A stretch of DNA of 50,707 bases from Amycolatopsis thermalba (GTDB lineage: Bacteria; Actinomycetota; Actinomycetes; Mycobacteriales; Pseudonocardiaceae). A program made the position numbers and the translations under genes. The notes under the pieces were generated by a model. That model did no database searches and was not told the DNA's origin. It was given only the letters and a program-made list of their open reading frames with translations. Shown here in pieces: positions 23,830-31,100 of the stretch; position 1 is the first letter of the stretch, and each line of letters starts with the position of its first letter. The stretch spans positions 1-50,707 of the forward strand of contig NZ_PQHW01000045.1 of the NCBI RefSeq assembly GCF_003385215.1, read 5' to 3'.

Positions 23830-24600
23830 TCAGCCGATCTGCACGGACCGTTTCGCCAGGCCGTACCAGTAGCCGTCGATGACGGTCTCCGGCTCGGCGT
23901 CCGCGGAACCGGCGCCGAGGCTGACGAACAGCGGCGCGAAGTGCTCGATGCGCGGGTGCGCGAGCGTCGCGGCGGGCGCCTTGTGGCGGAAGTCGAGCAA
24001 CGCGTCGATGTCGTTGGCCCGCAGCGTTTCCGCGCCCCACTGGTCGAACTCGGCGGACCACCGCGGCGGGGTGCCGTCCACGCCGACGCCCATCGCGGAG
24101 AGGTTGTGCGTGAAGAACCCGCTGCCGATGATCAGCACGCCCTCGTCCCGCAGCGGCCGCAGCTTGCGGCCCAGCTCGAACAGCTTCCGCGGGTCCAGCG
24201 TGGGCATGGACATCTGCAGCACCGGCACGTCCGCGTCCGGGTACATCTCGACGAGCGGCACGTAGGCCCCGTGGTCGAGGCCGCGGTCGGGCGCCTCGTG
24301 CACCTCGGTGCCCGGGCCGGTCAGGAGCTTGCGCACCTTCGCGGCCAGGTCGGGCGCGCCGGGTGCCGGGTAGGTGACGGTGTAGTAGTGGTCGGGGAAG
24401 CCCCAGAAGTCGTAGACCAGCGGAACCGTCGTGGTCGCGCCGACGGTCACCGGCGCCTCCTCCCAGTGCGCCGAGACGACGAGGATCGCCGTGGGCTTGG
24501 GCAGGTTCGCCGACCAGTCGGCCAGCTGGCGGGTCCACAGCGCGTCATCGGCGAGCGGCGGCGCGCCGTGGCTCAGGTAGAGCACGGGAGTCGCACTCAT
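23830..24600 (-). CDS. DODA-type extradiol aromatic ring-opening dioxygenase
   Basis: 256 residues. Family landmarks are LYLSHGAPPLADD at the N-terminus, ILVVSAHWEEAPVT, RGLDHGAYVPLVEMYPDADV, IIGSGFFTHNL and IEHFAPLFVSLGA. The conserved histidines in SHGAP, DHGAY and EHFAP are those used for metal binding in the 4,5-DOPA dioxygenase (YgiD) family. The enzyme probably opens a catechol-type ring; the natural substrate is not known. ATG 24600 is preferred over ATG 24612 because GGAGG lies 4-5 nt upstream. TTGAAAGTTCAA just before the gene may be a regulator site. Confidence 0.87.
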   Translation of the reverse strand: MSATPVLYLSHGAPPLADDALWTRQLADWSANLPKPTAILVVSAHWEEAPVTVGATTTVPLVYDFWGFPDHYYTVTYPAPGAPDLAAKVRKLLTGPGTEVHEAPDRGLDHGAYVPLVEMYPDADVPVLQMSMPTLDPRKLFELGRKLRPLRDEGVLIIGSGFFTHNLSAMGVGVDGTPPRWSAEFDQWGAETLRANDIDALLDFRHKAPAATLAHPRIEHFAPLFVSLGAGSADAEPETVIDGYWYGLAKRSVQIG

Positions 24601-24613
24601 CGCAGCCTCCATG

Positions 24614-24625
24614 TTTGAAAGTTCA
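24614..24625 (-). promoter_or_regulatory. TTGAA-AG-TTCAA operator-like inverted repeat
   Basis: TTGAA and TTCAA half-sites separated by 2 nt lie directly upstream of the dioxygenase GGAGG, where MarR-type repressors often bind in front of such genes. No regulator gene is adjacent. Confidence 0.4.
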
Positions 24626-24713
24626 ACTACTACGGTACCCGACGCACCGGGGTCGCGGGGTATTCCCGGGCGCGGAACCGGTACAGACTGGCGCGGCGCG
24701 GACGGCGGGCGCC

Positions 24714-24719
24714 TATCCT
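24714..24719 (+). promoter_or_regulatory. -10 box TATCCT of a leaderless promoter (small membrane protein)
   Basis: TATCCT lies 5 nt before ATG 24725. Confidence 0.5.
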
Positions 24720-24724
24720 GAACC

Positions 24725-25096
24725 ATGGTGGTCAACGTGGCGATCTACCTGGTCGTGTGTGCCACGCCCCCGGTGCTGTTCTGGCTCGCGAGCAAGACCC
24801 CCGCGGTGGTCGCCGCCCTCCGGCGCCGCACGGAACCGGCGCCGGCCGGCCCGCCGATCGAGCAGCTCGCCGCGGACCTGCGCCGCGTGCACCGGTGCCT
24901 GGCGGACCTGGCCCCGGACGCGCCGATGCTGCGCCGCCGCGCCACCCACCAGGCGTACGACGCGTTGCTGGTCCAGGCTTGCGCGGCGCTCGGCCTGCGG
25001 CACTGGCTGGACGAGCTGCCGGAAGGCGTGGAACGCGACGTGGAGCGGCTGCGCGTGGAAGAGGCGCTCCGGCGGGCCGGCCTAGCGGTCCCCTGA
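24725..25096 (+). CDS. Small membrane-anchored protein of unknown function
   Basis: 123 residues. One N-terminal hydrophobic helix (VVNVAIYLVVCATPPVLFWL) is followed by a Pro-rich hinge (RRTEPAPAGPPIEQL) and a helical, Arg/Leu/Ala-rich cytoplasmic domain (LAADLRRVHRCLADLAPDAP and LRHWLDELPEGVERDVERLR). I recognise no family; the layout suggests a membrane-tethered helical bundle. The 3' end overlaps that of the convergent UvrA-like gene by 15 bp. The start is supported by TATCCT 5 nt upstream. Confidence 0.65.
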   Translation: MVVNVAIYLVVCATPPVLFWLASKTPAVVAALRRRTEPAPAGPPIEQLAADLRRVHRCLADLAPDAPMLRRRATHQAYDALLVQACAALGLRHWLDELPEGVERDVERLRVEEALRRAGLAVP

Positions 25097-27265
25097 CAGC
25101 CGGGCCAGGTGCCGCCCGGTCTTCGACCGCGGCTGACGGGCCAGCTCCGCGGGTGGCCCCTGGAACAGCACCCGCCCGCCGTGCCTGCCCGGCCCCGGAC
25201 CCAGGTCGATGATCCAGTCCGCCCTGGCGATCACGTCGAGGTTGTGCTCGATGACCACGACGGTCGAGCCGCCCGCCACCAGCCGGTCGAACAGGTCGAC
25301 CAGTCCGGCGACGTCGGAGGGGTGCAGTCCGGTCGTGGGTTCGTCGAAGACGTAGATCCGGCCGGGGCGGGCGAGCTCGACGGCCAGCTTCAGGCGTTGC
25401 CGTTCCCCGCCGGACAACGTGTTCAGCGGCTGGCCCAGCGACAGGTATCCCAGTCCGGCCTCGACCAGCCGGTCCAGCATCGGCTCGTCGGGGAACACCG
25501 TCCGCGCGTCCCGCGCGCTGAGGTCGAGCACGTCGCTGATCGTGCGACCCCGGTAGGTGTACCGCAGGACGTCCGCGACGAAGCGGCGTCCCTGGCACTC
25601 CTCGCACGTCGAGACCATCGGGTCGAGGAAGGCCAGGTCGGTGTAGATCACGCCGAGGCCGTGGCAGCGCGGGCACGCCCCCGCCGAGTTGGCGCTGAAC
25701 AGCGAGGGGCTCACCCCGTTCGCCGTGGCGAAGCGTTGCCGGATGCCGTCGAGGATCCCGGTGAAGGTCGCCGGGCTGGACCGGCGCGACCCGCGGATCG
25801 GGCTCTGGTCGACCGACACCGCGTCCGGGACGAACCCGTGCACCAGCGTGCTCTTGCCGGATCCGGCCACACCGGTGACGACGGTCAGCACACCGAGCGG
25901 GATGTCCGCGTCGACTTCGCGCAGGTTGTGCCGCGTGGCGCCGCGGATCTCCAGGAAGCGTTCGGCCCGCCGCGGGTTTTCCTTGATCCGCGGGCGGTGC
26001 CGCAGGTAGCGGCCGGTCGGGGTGTCCGCCAGCCCGGCGACCGCGCCCTGGTAGACCACCCGGCCGCCGTCCTGCCCGGCGCCGGGGCCCAGGTCGATGA
26101 CGTGGTCGGCCGCGGCGATCACGTCCGGGTCGTGCTCCACCACCAGCACGGTGTTCCCCTTGTCCCGCAGGCTCTTGAGCAGGGCGACCAGCTGCGTCAC
26201 GTCGTCCGGGTGCAGGCCGACACTCGGCTCGTCGAAGACGTAGAGCATGTCGGTGAGGCTGCTGCCGAGGTGCCGCACCATCTTCACGCGCTGCGATTCA
26301 CCGCCGGACAGGGTCGAGGTCGGCCGGTCCATCGTGAGGTAACCGAGACCGATCGACACGAGCCGCTCCAGCTGCGCGACCAGTCCCGCGACCACCGGCT
26401 CCGGTTCGGTCAGCGTGCGCACGAAGGCCAGCAGGTCCTCGGCCTCCATCGCCGCGCAGTCGGCGATCGAACGTCCGGCCACTGTGGACGCCAGCGCCTC
26501 GGGGGCCAGCCGCGCGCCGTGGCACTTCGGGCAGGTCTCCTCGGTCACCACCCGCTCGAACGCCTCGCGGGTGCGGCCCTTCAGCGCGTCGGCGTCCTTC
26601 GGCAGCCAGATGCGTTCGAACCGCGGCAACAGGCCTTCGTGGTCCGGTGAGCCGTGCAGGAACGCGTCCCACTCCGCCGTCGAGTACTCGGCGAGCGGCT
26701 TGTCCAGGTCGAACCGGCCGGAGTCGGCGAAGGTGCGCCACATCCAGCCGCCGGGCTGGAAGGTGGGGAACCGGATCGCGCCCTCGTTCAGCGAGCGGCC
26801 GCGGTCGATGAGCTCGTCGACCACGATCGTCCGGGCGGTGCCCAGGCCGGTGCAGCGCGGGCACATCCCCTGCGGGTCGTTGAAGGAGAACGCGTTCGAG
26901 TACCCGGCGAACGGCCGTCCGGCCCGCGACCACAGCAACCGCATCAGCGAGTAGATGTCGGTGACCGTGCCGACCGTCGAGCGCGGGCCACCGCCGAGGC
27001 GTTTCTGGTCCACCACGATCGCGGCCGACAGGTTCTCGATCGCGTCGACGTCGGGCTGGCCGTAGCGGGGCAGCCGGTTGCGCACGAAGGTGGTGAACGT
27101 TTCGTTGAGCTGCCGCTGGGACTCGGCCGCGATGGTGTCGGACACCAGCGAGGACTTGCCCGATCCGGACACCCCGGTGACCACCGTGAACGCGTGCTTC
27201 GGCAGGGTGACGGTGACGTCCCGGAGGTTGTGCTCCCGGGCACCCACGACCCGTAGTTCTGTCAT
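25082..27265 (-). CDS. UvrA-like double ABC ATPase (excinuclease A paralogue)
   Basis: 727 residues, shorter than housekeeping UvrA (about 950), lacking its UvrB-binding region. Two ABC cassettes are seen: Walker A GVSGSGKSSL with signature TLSGGESQRVKM and Walker B LYVFDEPSVGLHPDD; and GVAGSGKSTL with TLSGGERQRLKL and IYVFDEPTTGLHPSD. Zinc-finger cysteines are CPRCTGLG, CPKCHGARL, CPRCHGLG and CEECQGRRF. Such UvrA2/DrrC-type proteins are linked to resistance to DNA-binding drugs; here that is inferred. ATG 27265 follows TAGCGT by 7 nt; the frame further upstream overlaps the divergent WYL gene and is not used. Confidence 0.88.
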   Translation of the reverse strand: MTELRVVGAREHNLRDVTVTLPKHAFTVVTGVSGSGKSSLVSDTIAAESQRQLNETFTTFVRNRLPRYGQPDVDAIENLSAAIVVDQKRLGGGPRSTVGTVTDIYSLMRLLWSRAGRPFAGYSNAFSFNDPQGMCPRCTGLGTARTIVVDELIDRGRSLNEGAIRFPTFQPGGWMWRTFADSGRFDLDKPLAEYSTAEWDAFLHGSPDHEGLLPRFERIWLPKDADALKGRTREAFERVVTEETCPKCHGARLAPEALASTVAGRSIADCAAMEAEDLLAFVRTLTEPEPVVAGLVAQLERLVSIGLGYLTMDRPTSTLSGGESQRVKMVRHLGSSLTDMLYVFDEPSVGLHPDDVTQLVALLKSLRDKGNTVLVVEHDPDVIAAADHVIDLGPGAGQDGGRVVYQGAVAGLADTPTGRYLRHRPRIKENPRRAERFLEIRGATRHNLREVDADIPLGVLTVVTGVAGSGKSTLVHGFVPDAVSVDQSPIRGSRRSSPATFTGILDGIRQRFATANGVSPSLFSANSAGACPRCHGLGVIYTDLAFLDPMVSTCEECQGRRFVADVLRYTYRGRTISDVLDLSARDARTVFPDEPMLDRLVEAGLGYLSLGQPLNTLSGGERQRLKLAVELARPGRIYVFDEPTTGLHPSDVAGLVDLFDRLVAGGSTVVVIEHNLDVIARADWIIDLGPGPGRHGGRVLFQGPPAELARQPRSKTGRHLARLSGDR

Positions 27266-27272
27266 GCGCCCG

Positions 27273-27278
27273 ACGCTA
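27273..27278 (-). promoter_or_regulatory. -10 box TAGCGT of a leaderless promoter (UvrA-like gene)
   Basis: TAGCGT lies 7 nt before ATG 27265 in the 62-bp divergent gap shared with the WYL regulator. Confidence 0.5.
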
Positions 27279-27327
27279 GGAACGATCGCGGCCACATTCC
27301 GGCCGCGATTCCTGCCACCATCGATTC

Positions 27328-28281
27328 GTGCACGGACCGAGCGCGCGGATGCTGGAGCTGCTGTCGTTGCTGCAGACCGGCCGCACCTGGAGCGGCGCGG
27401 ATCTGACGACCCGGTTGGGCGTCTCCCCACGCACCCTGCGCCGGGACATCGAACGGTTGCGTGAGCTGGGCTTCCCGGTGTCGTCGGTATCCGGCTCCGG
27501 CGGCCGCTACCAGCTGGTGGCCGGCCGCGCGATGCCGCCGCTGCTGCTGACCGACGAGGAGGCGGTGGCCACGGTCGTCGGTCTGCGGTTCGCCGCACTG
27601 GCCCAGGTCGACGGTGCCACGGGTGCGGCCGACGGCGCGCTGCGGAAGCTGGAACAGGTGCTGCCGTCGCGGTTGCGGTACCGGATCGCGGCGGTGCTGG
27701 CCTCGACGGAGGCGGTGTCGCGGGCGGCGGGCCTGCTCGACCTGCGGGTGCTCCAGCAGCTCGCCACGGCCGCCCACGCCCGCCAGGACGTGCGGTTCGG
27801 CTACACGACGCGGACCGGGGAGCGCGGCGAACGCCGGGTCGAGCCGTACCGCCAGGTGCTGCTGGGCAAGCGGTGGTACCTGCTGGCCTGGGACGTCGAC
27901 CGGCGGGACTGGCGCACCTTCCGGATCGACCGGATCACCGGCGTGACCGTGCCCGGGACGACGTTCGTCCCGCGACCGCTGCCGCCGGACCCGGTGAGCT
28001 TCGTGCAGTCCAGCGCGAACTTCCCGCTCAGCAGGCACCGCGGTGTCGTCCGGTTCGACGCGCCGGCGCCGGTGGTCGCCGAACGGCTGATGACCGAAGC
28101 CGGCACGCTGGAGCCCCTCGACGAGCACAGCTGCCGGTTCGTCACGCCGGTGGACTCGTGGGAGTGGCTGGCGATGACCTTGCCGATGGTCGGCGTGCCG
28201 TACACCATCGAAGGCCCGCCGGAACTCGTCGAGCGGTCCCGCGAACTCGCCGAACGCATCCGCGCGGCGACGGGAGGGTGA
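27328..28281 (+). CDS. WYL-domain transcriptional regulator (HTH_11 + WYL)
   Basis: 317 residues. N-terminal helix-turn-helix: RMLELLSLLQTGRTWSGADL, then LGVSPRTLRRDIERLRELG. The middle has the YafY-type linker (GRYQLVAGRAMPPLLLTDEE). The WYL domain contains GERRVEPYRQVLLGKRWYLL, AWDVDRRDWRTFRIDRI. WYL domains bind nucleic-acid or nucleotide ligands and often govern DNA-damage or phage-response genes. It is divergent from the UvrA-like gene with 62 bp between starts, a pairing that implies it regulates that gene. CACCAT lies 6 nt before the GTG start, a weak leaderless match. Confidence 0.88.
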   Translation: MHGPSARMLELLSLLQTGRTWSGADLTTRLGVSPRTLRRDIERLRELGFPVSSVSGSGGRYQLVAGRAMPPLLLTDEEAVATVVGLRFAALAQVDGATGAADGALRKLEQVLPSRLRYRIAAVLASTEAVSRAAGLLDLRVLQQLATAAHARQDVRFGYTTRTGERGERRVEPYRQVLLGKRWYLLAWDVDRRDWRTFRIDRITGVTVPGTTFVPRPLPPDPVSFVQSSANFPLSRHRGVVRFDAPAPVVAERLMTEAGTLEPLDEHSCRFVTPVDSWEWLAMTLPMVGVPYTIEGPPELVERSRELAERIRAATGG

Positions 28282-28308
28282 GGCCCTGAGCGGCCGGAGC
28301 TGCTCGGC

Positions 28309-29112
28309 TTACGAGGTGAGGAACTCGCCGATCGCGTGGCCGAGTTCGGGGCGCGCGACCGCGCTGAGGTGGTTGCCCGGCACGCTGACGTACCGGCCGT
28401 GCGGCAGCACCTCGGCGAGGTTGCGGGCGGTCTGGTGGTGCGGGTCCTCGATCCCGGCGACCACGAGCGTCGGCACGTCCAGGTGCTCCAGCACGGTGCG
28501 GGGCGTGTCGATCGAGGTGTCCAGGACGTGCAGCAGTGCGTCGCGGTCGCCGCCGATCTGCCGGAAGAACGCCTCCGCCCGCCACTCCGGCGTGCCGCGC
28601 TCGAACGTGCCCAGGCCGGTCAGCACCCTGCGGAAGTGCGCGTTGCCGCCGCCGGTGTGCTCGATTCCGTGCAACCCCATCCCGGCCACCACCGCCCGGC
28701 GGGGCCGGGCGCCGCGCACCAGCATTCGGATGGTCGTCCGCCCGCCGAGCGAGTAGCCGCCCAGGTCGTAGTCGGTGAGCCCGAGGTGCTCGACCAGGTC
28801 GAACCCGTCGTCGGCGAGCACGTCCGGCGGGTAGGCGGCCGGATCGTGCGGCTTCCCGCTCTCCCCGTGGCCGCGCAGGTCCGGCATGATCACGCGGAAG
28901 CCCAGCCCCGCGAGGTGCTCGGCGTGGCCGTAGGTGACCCAGTTGACCCGCGAGGTGGAGAAGAAGCCGTGGATCAACACGAGCGGACGCCCGGCACCGA
29001 CCTCCCGGTAGGCCAGTTCCACGCCGTCCCGGGCGGTGAAGTACCCGTGTAGGGTCCCGTCGCCGATGACATGTCGATCTTTAGCGACCTGCGGTTTTGC
29101 TCGTTCTCTCAC
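28309..29112 (-). CDS. Alpha/beta hydrolase, start uncertain at an insertion boundary
   Basis: About 267 residues if GTG 29112 is used. The fold is clear: RPLVLIHGFFSTSR (oxyanion), MPDLRGHGESGKP, the nucleophile elbow YSLGGRTTIRM (S-L-G-G), TLVVAGIEDPHH (acid), and GNHLSAVARPELG with the catalytic His. Substrate unknown. The N-terminus is unclear: before TLHGYFTARDGVEL the reading frame runs into sequence belonging to the lower-GC module next door. GTG 29022 gives a minimal protein, and ATG 29072 is out of frame. The native 5' end may have been replaced when that module arrived. It is convergent with the WYL regulator. Confidence 0.75.
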   Translation of the reverse strand: MRERAKPQVAKDRHVIGDGTLHGYFTARDGVELAYREVGAGRPLVLIHGFFSTSRVNWVTYGHAEHLAGLGFRVIMPDLRGHGESGKPHDPAAYPPDVLADDGFDLVEHLGLTDYDLGGYSLGGRTTIRMLVRGARPRRAVVAGMGLHGIEHTGGGNAHFRRVLTGLGTFERGTPEWRAEAFFRQIGGDRDALLHVLDTSIDTPRTVLEHLDVPTLVVAGIEDPHHQTARNLAEVLPHGRYVSVPGNHLSAVARPELGHAIGEFLTS

Positions 29113-29174
29113 CGCAGGGTCCTGAAGGACAGTCTCAAAGCCGTGGCCTTTCTCGGGTCGCGGGCAGCGGTGGT

Positions 29175-30380
29175 TCAGCGGCTGCCGAGTTCTCCCTTGG
29201 TGAACCCGTGTTTGCGTGCCGTGAGCACAGTGGCGAGTGCAGGGACGAGCAGTGCGAGCGCGACCCAACTCAGCCAGGATGCATCCGATCCGCTGAGGAC
29301 GAGGCCTCCGATGATGCCACCACCGGCGATTCCGACGTTCCATCCGGTGGTGAGGAGTGCTTGGGCGACATCGCCGGCGTCGCCTGCTGCTTCGGCGACT
29401 GCGGTCTGCAACAGGGTGGAGGTGCCGCCGAACGCGAGCCCCCAGAGCGCCGCGCTGGCGTAGACGAGCGAAGGCACGCCGGAGAAGATGCCGAGCAGCA
29501 GCGTGCATGTCGCGAAGAGCGCACACGCGAGGATCATGAGGAGGCGCAGGTGCCGATGGACGAGCGCTCCGGCGATCCAGATGCTCACCAGCGACACCAG
29601 GCCGAAGGTGAGCAGCACGGCGTCGACTTGACCTGCCATGCCGAGCGGTGTGAGGAACGGCGCGATGTAGGTGTAGAGGATGCTGTGGGCGAGCACGAAC
29701 GTGAGGGTCACGAAGAGCACGGGCGCTACGCCGGGAATGCGAATGGTACGGGTGAGCGGGAGCCGTGAGCCCTTGGGCTGTCCGGGGAAGCTCGGCACCG
29801 CCGCGATGACCCACACGATCAACGCGAGCGTGAGGACGGTCATGATCCCGAACGCGTATCGCCACTCGACGAGCTTGGCCAGAAACGCCGCAGCAGGAAC
29901 TCCGACGGACAGGGCAACGATTGCGCCCCCCATCGCGATCGCCATTGCCTTGCCGCGCTGATGTGAGGGAACCATCCGTACCGCGTACCCGGCCAACAGC
30001 GCCCAGAGCAACCCGCCGACGATGCCGCCGAGGCACCGGGCGGCTAGCGTAAGTGCGAAGCTCTCGGAGAGCGCGGTGACGGTGTTGGCGATCGCGAGTC
30101 CTGCGATCGCCAACAGCAGCAAGTGTCGGCGCGGCCAGCCGATCGTCGCCTTGGTGAGCGGGATCGCGGCGAGGATCGCCCCGATCGCGAAGACGGTGAC
30201 GCTCTGCCCGGCAGTGCTCTCGCTCACACCCAGGTCTCGGCTCATCCCGGGAAGCACCCCGGCGGGCATCGTCTCGGTGAGGAGCGTGATGAACCCGGTG
30301 GTGGCCAAGGCCAGAAGACCCGCCAGCGGGAGCCGGGCGTTCGTTCTCGAGCGAGGTGGCAGCGTATCTGGTCGCGTCAT
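29175..30380 (-). CDS. MFS efflux transporter (DHA1-like), probably MerR-controlled
   Basis: 401 residues, 12 predicted helices. Helix 1 reads LAGLLALATTGFITLLTETM with PAGVLPGMSRDLGVS following, and the loop after helix 2 has TKATIGWPRRHLL. Also visible is RCLGGIVGGLLWALLAGYAV, a typical DHA1 (sugar/drug efflux, AraJ/YdeA-like) stretch. ATG 30380 is chosen because the region upstream (GTGACATTAGTGTGAAGGTC) looks like the divergent operator/promoter. Codon use is less GC-rich than that of the neighbours, so recent transfer is likely. Paired with a divergent MerR regulator, it probably exports a drug or toxic metabolite that the regulator senses. Confidence 0.85.
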   Translation of the reverse strand: MTRPDTLPPRSRTNARLPLAGLLALATTGFITLLTETMPAGVLPGMSRDLGVSESTAGQSVTVFAIGAILAAIPLTKATIGWPRRHLLLLAIAGLAIANTVTALSESFALTLAARCLGGIVGGLLWALLAGYAVRMVPSHQRGKAMAIAMGGAIVALSVGVPAAAFLAKLVEWRYAFGIMTVLTLALIVWVIAAVPSFPGQPKGSRLPLTRTIRIPGVAPVLFVTLTFVLAHSILYTYIAPFLTPLGMAGQVDAVLLTFGLVSLVSIWIAGALVHRHLRLLMILACALFATCTLLLGIFSGVPSLVYASAALWGLAFGGTSTLLQTAVAEAAGDAGDVAQALLTTGWNVGIAGGGIIGGLVLSGSDASWLSWVALALLVPALATVLTARKHGFTKGELGSR

Positions 30381-30399
30381 AGCCCTATCGTCGATGGGT

Positions 30400-30428
30400 G
30401 ACATTAGTGTGAAGGTCAAACTCGGTGT
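30400..30428. promoter_or_regulatory. Likely MerR operator/promoter in the divergent gap
   Basis: On the minus strand TTGACC is followed by TTCACACTAATGTCAC, a partial dyad in the long spacer typical of MerR-controlled promoters, about 20-45 bp before the transporter ATG. Confidence 0.45.
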
Positions 30429-30473
30429 CTGCCGAGTCACAGAACGCCAGCCACAGAGGGCGAGGAGAGGGAT

Positions 30474-30845
30474 ATGCGGATCGGTGAGCTGTCGACGCGC
30501 ACCCGGACTTCGATGAGGTTGCTGCGCTACTACGAGGAGCAGGGACTGATCGCGTCAGATCGACTGCCCAACGGATACCGGGACTATGAGGAGTACGTCG
30601 TTGACCGGGTTCTCCAGGTACGAGGCCTGCTCGACGCAGGGCTGCCCACACGGATCATCAAGCAGATCCTGCCCTGCCTGAACACCCCCCGCACGATCCA
30701 CATGCCCTACGTCACGCCAGACATGGTCGCAACGCTCGAACGCGAACGCGATCGCATGGCCGAAAAAATCGAATGCCTCACCAAGAACCACCAGGCCATC
30801 ACCGACTACCTCGACGCCGTACGCCGCAATATCCGAGCCTCCTAA
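30474..30845 (+). CDS. MerR-family transcriptional regulator
   Basis: 123 residues. The winged-helix MerR domain is complete: MRIGELSTRTRTSMRLLRYY, EEQGLIASDRLPNGYRDYEE, YVVDRVLQVRGLLDAGL. A coiled-coil dimerisation helix follows (TPDMVATLERERDRMAEKIE), and there is only a short C-terminal effector region. One cysteine (ILPCLN) is in the middle. It resembles drug-responsive members that activate a divergent exporter. GAGGAGAGGG just before ATG 30474 is the ribosome-binding site. It belongs to the same lower-GC module as the MFS gene. Confidence 0.9.
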   Translation: MRIGELSTRTRTSMRLLRYYEEQGLIASDRLPNGYRDYEEYVVDRVLQVRGLLDAGLPTRIIKQILPCLNTPRTIHMPYVTPDMVATLERERDRMAEKIECLTKNHQAITDYLDAVRRNIRAS

Positions 30846-31014
30846 CCGATGTCGGGTCTGCTGAGCCTATTGCCAGCCACTCGGTCAGCTTCTCCGCATC
30901 CGCGACCGAACACTCCCGAAACCCGAAATGCTTCCGGCCCTGTCGTACCCGCCATCACCGTTCCCATAGACCGAGTAGCTGTAGGCGAGGCGCAGACACC
31001 ATCCAGACAGCCCA

Positions 31015-31084
31015 GTCTCAAACAGACTTCATAAATGAAACCGAGATGAAACCACCGGTGAAAAAATGAAGTCAGATTTGAGAC
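31015..31084. repeat. Long inverted repeat between the acquired module and dnaB
   Basis: GTCTCAAA-cag-ACTTCAT (31015-31032) faces ATGAAGT-caga-TTTGAGAC (31066-31084), with a 33-nt AT-rich middle that contains ATGAAACC twice. The rest of 30846-31014 shows no gene. It may be an element end or a dnaB transcript hairpin. Confidence 0.6.
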
Positions 31085-31100
31085 CCTGCATACCCGGGCA

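Larger units (their letters stand above)
29113..31100. other. Probable acquired MFS/MerR module
   Basis: GC content and codon choice drop visibly compared with both sides, with more A/T-ending codons and AT-rich non-coding ends. The module holds an MFS exporter and a divergent MerR regulator. CAGTCTCAAA occurs near the left end (29130-29139) and again at the right (31013-31022), where GTCTCAAA is also present inverted at 31077-31084. No transposase or integrase is present, so the mechanism is unknown. Confidence 0.45.

Noticed and set aside
24612..24735. Upstream extension of the dioxygenase to 24735
   Set aside because: It would read through the promoter region of the divergent small gene; GGAGG selects ATG 24600.
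29097..29768. Plus-strand 223-residue frame in the acquired module
   Set aside because: Antisense to the MFS gene and charged low-complexity.
29113..31100. Complete insertion sequence
   Set aside because: No transposase frame, and target-site duplications are not evident; only short repeated words are seen.
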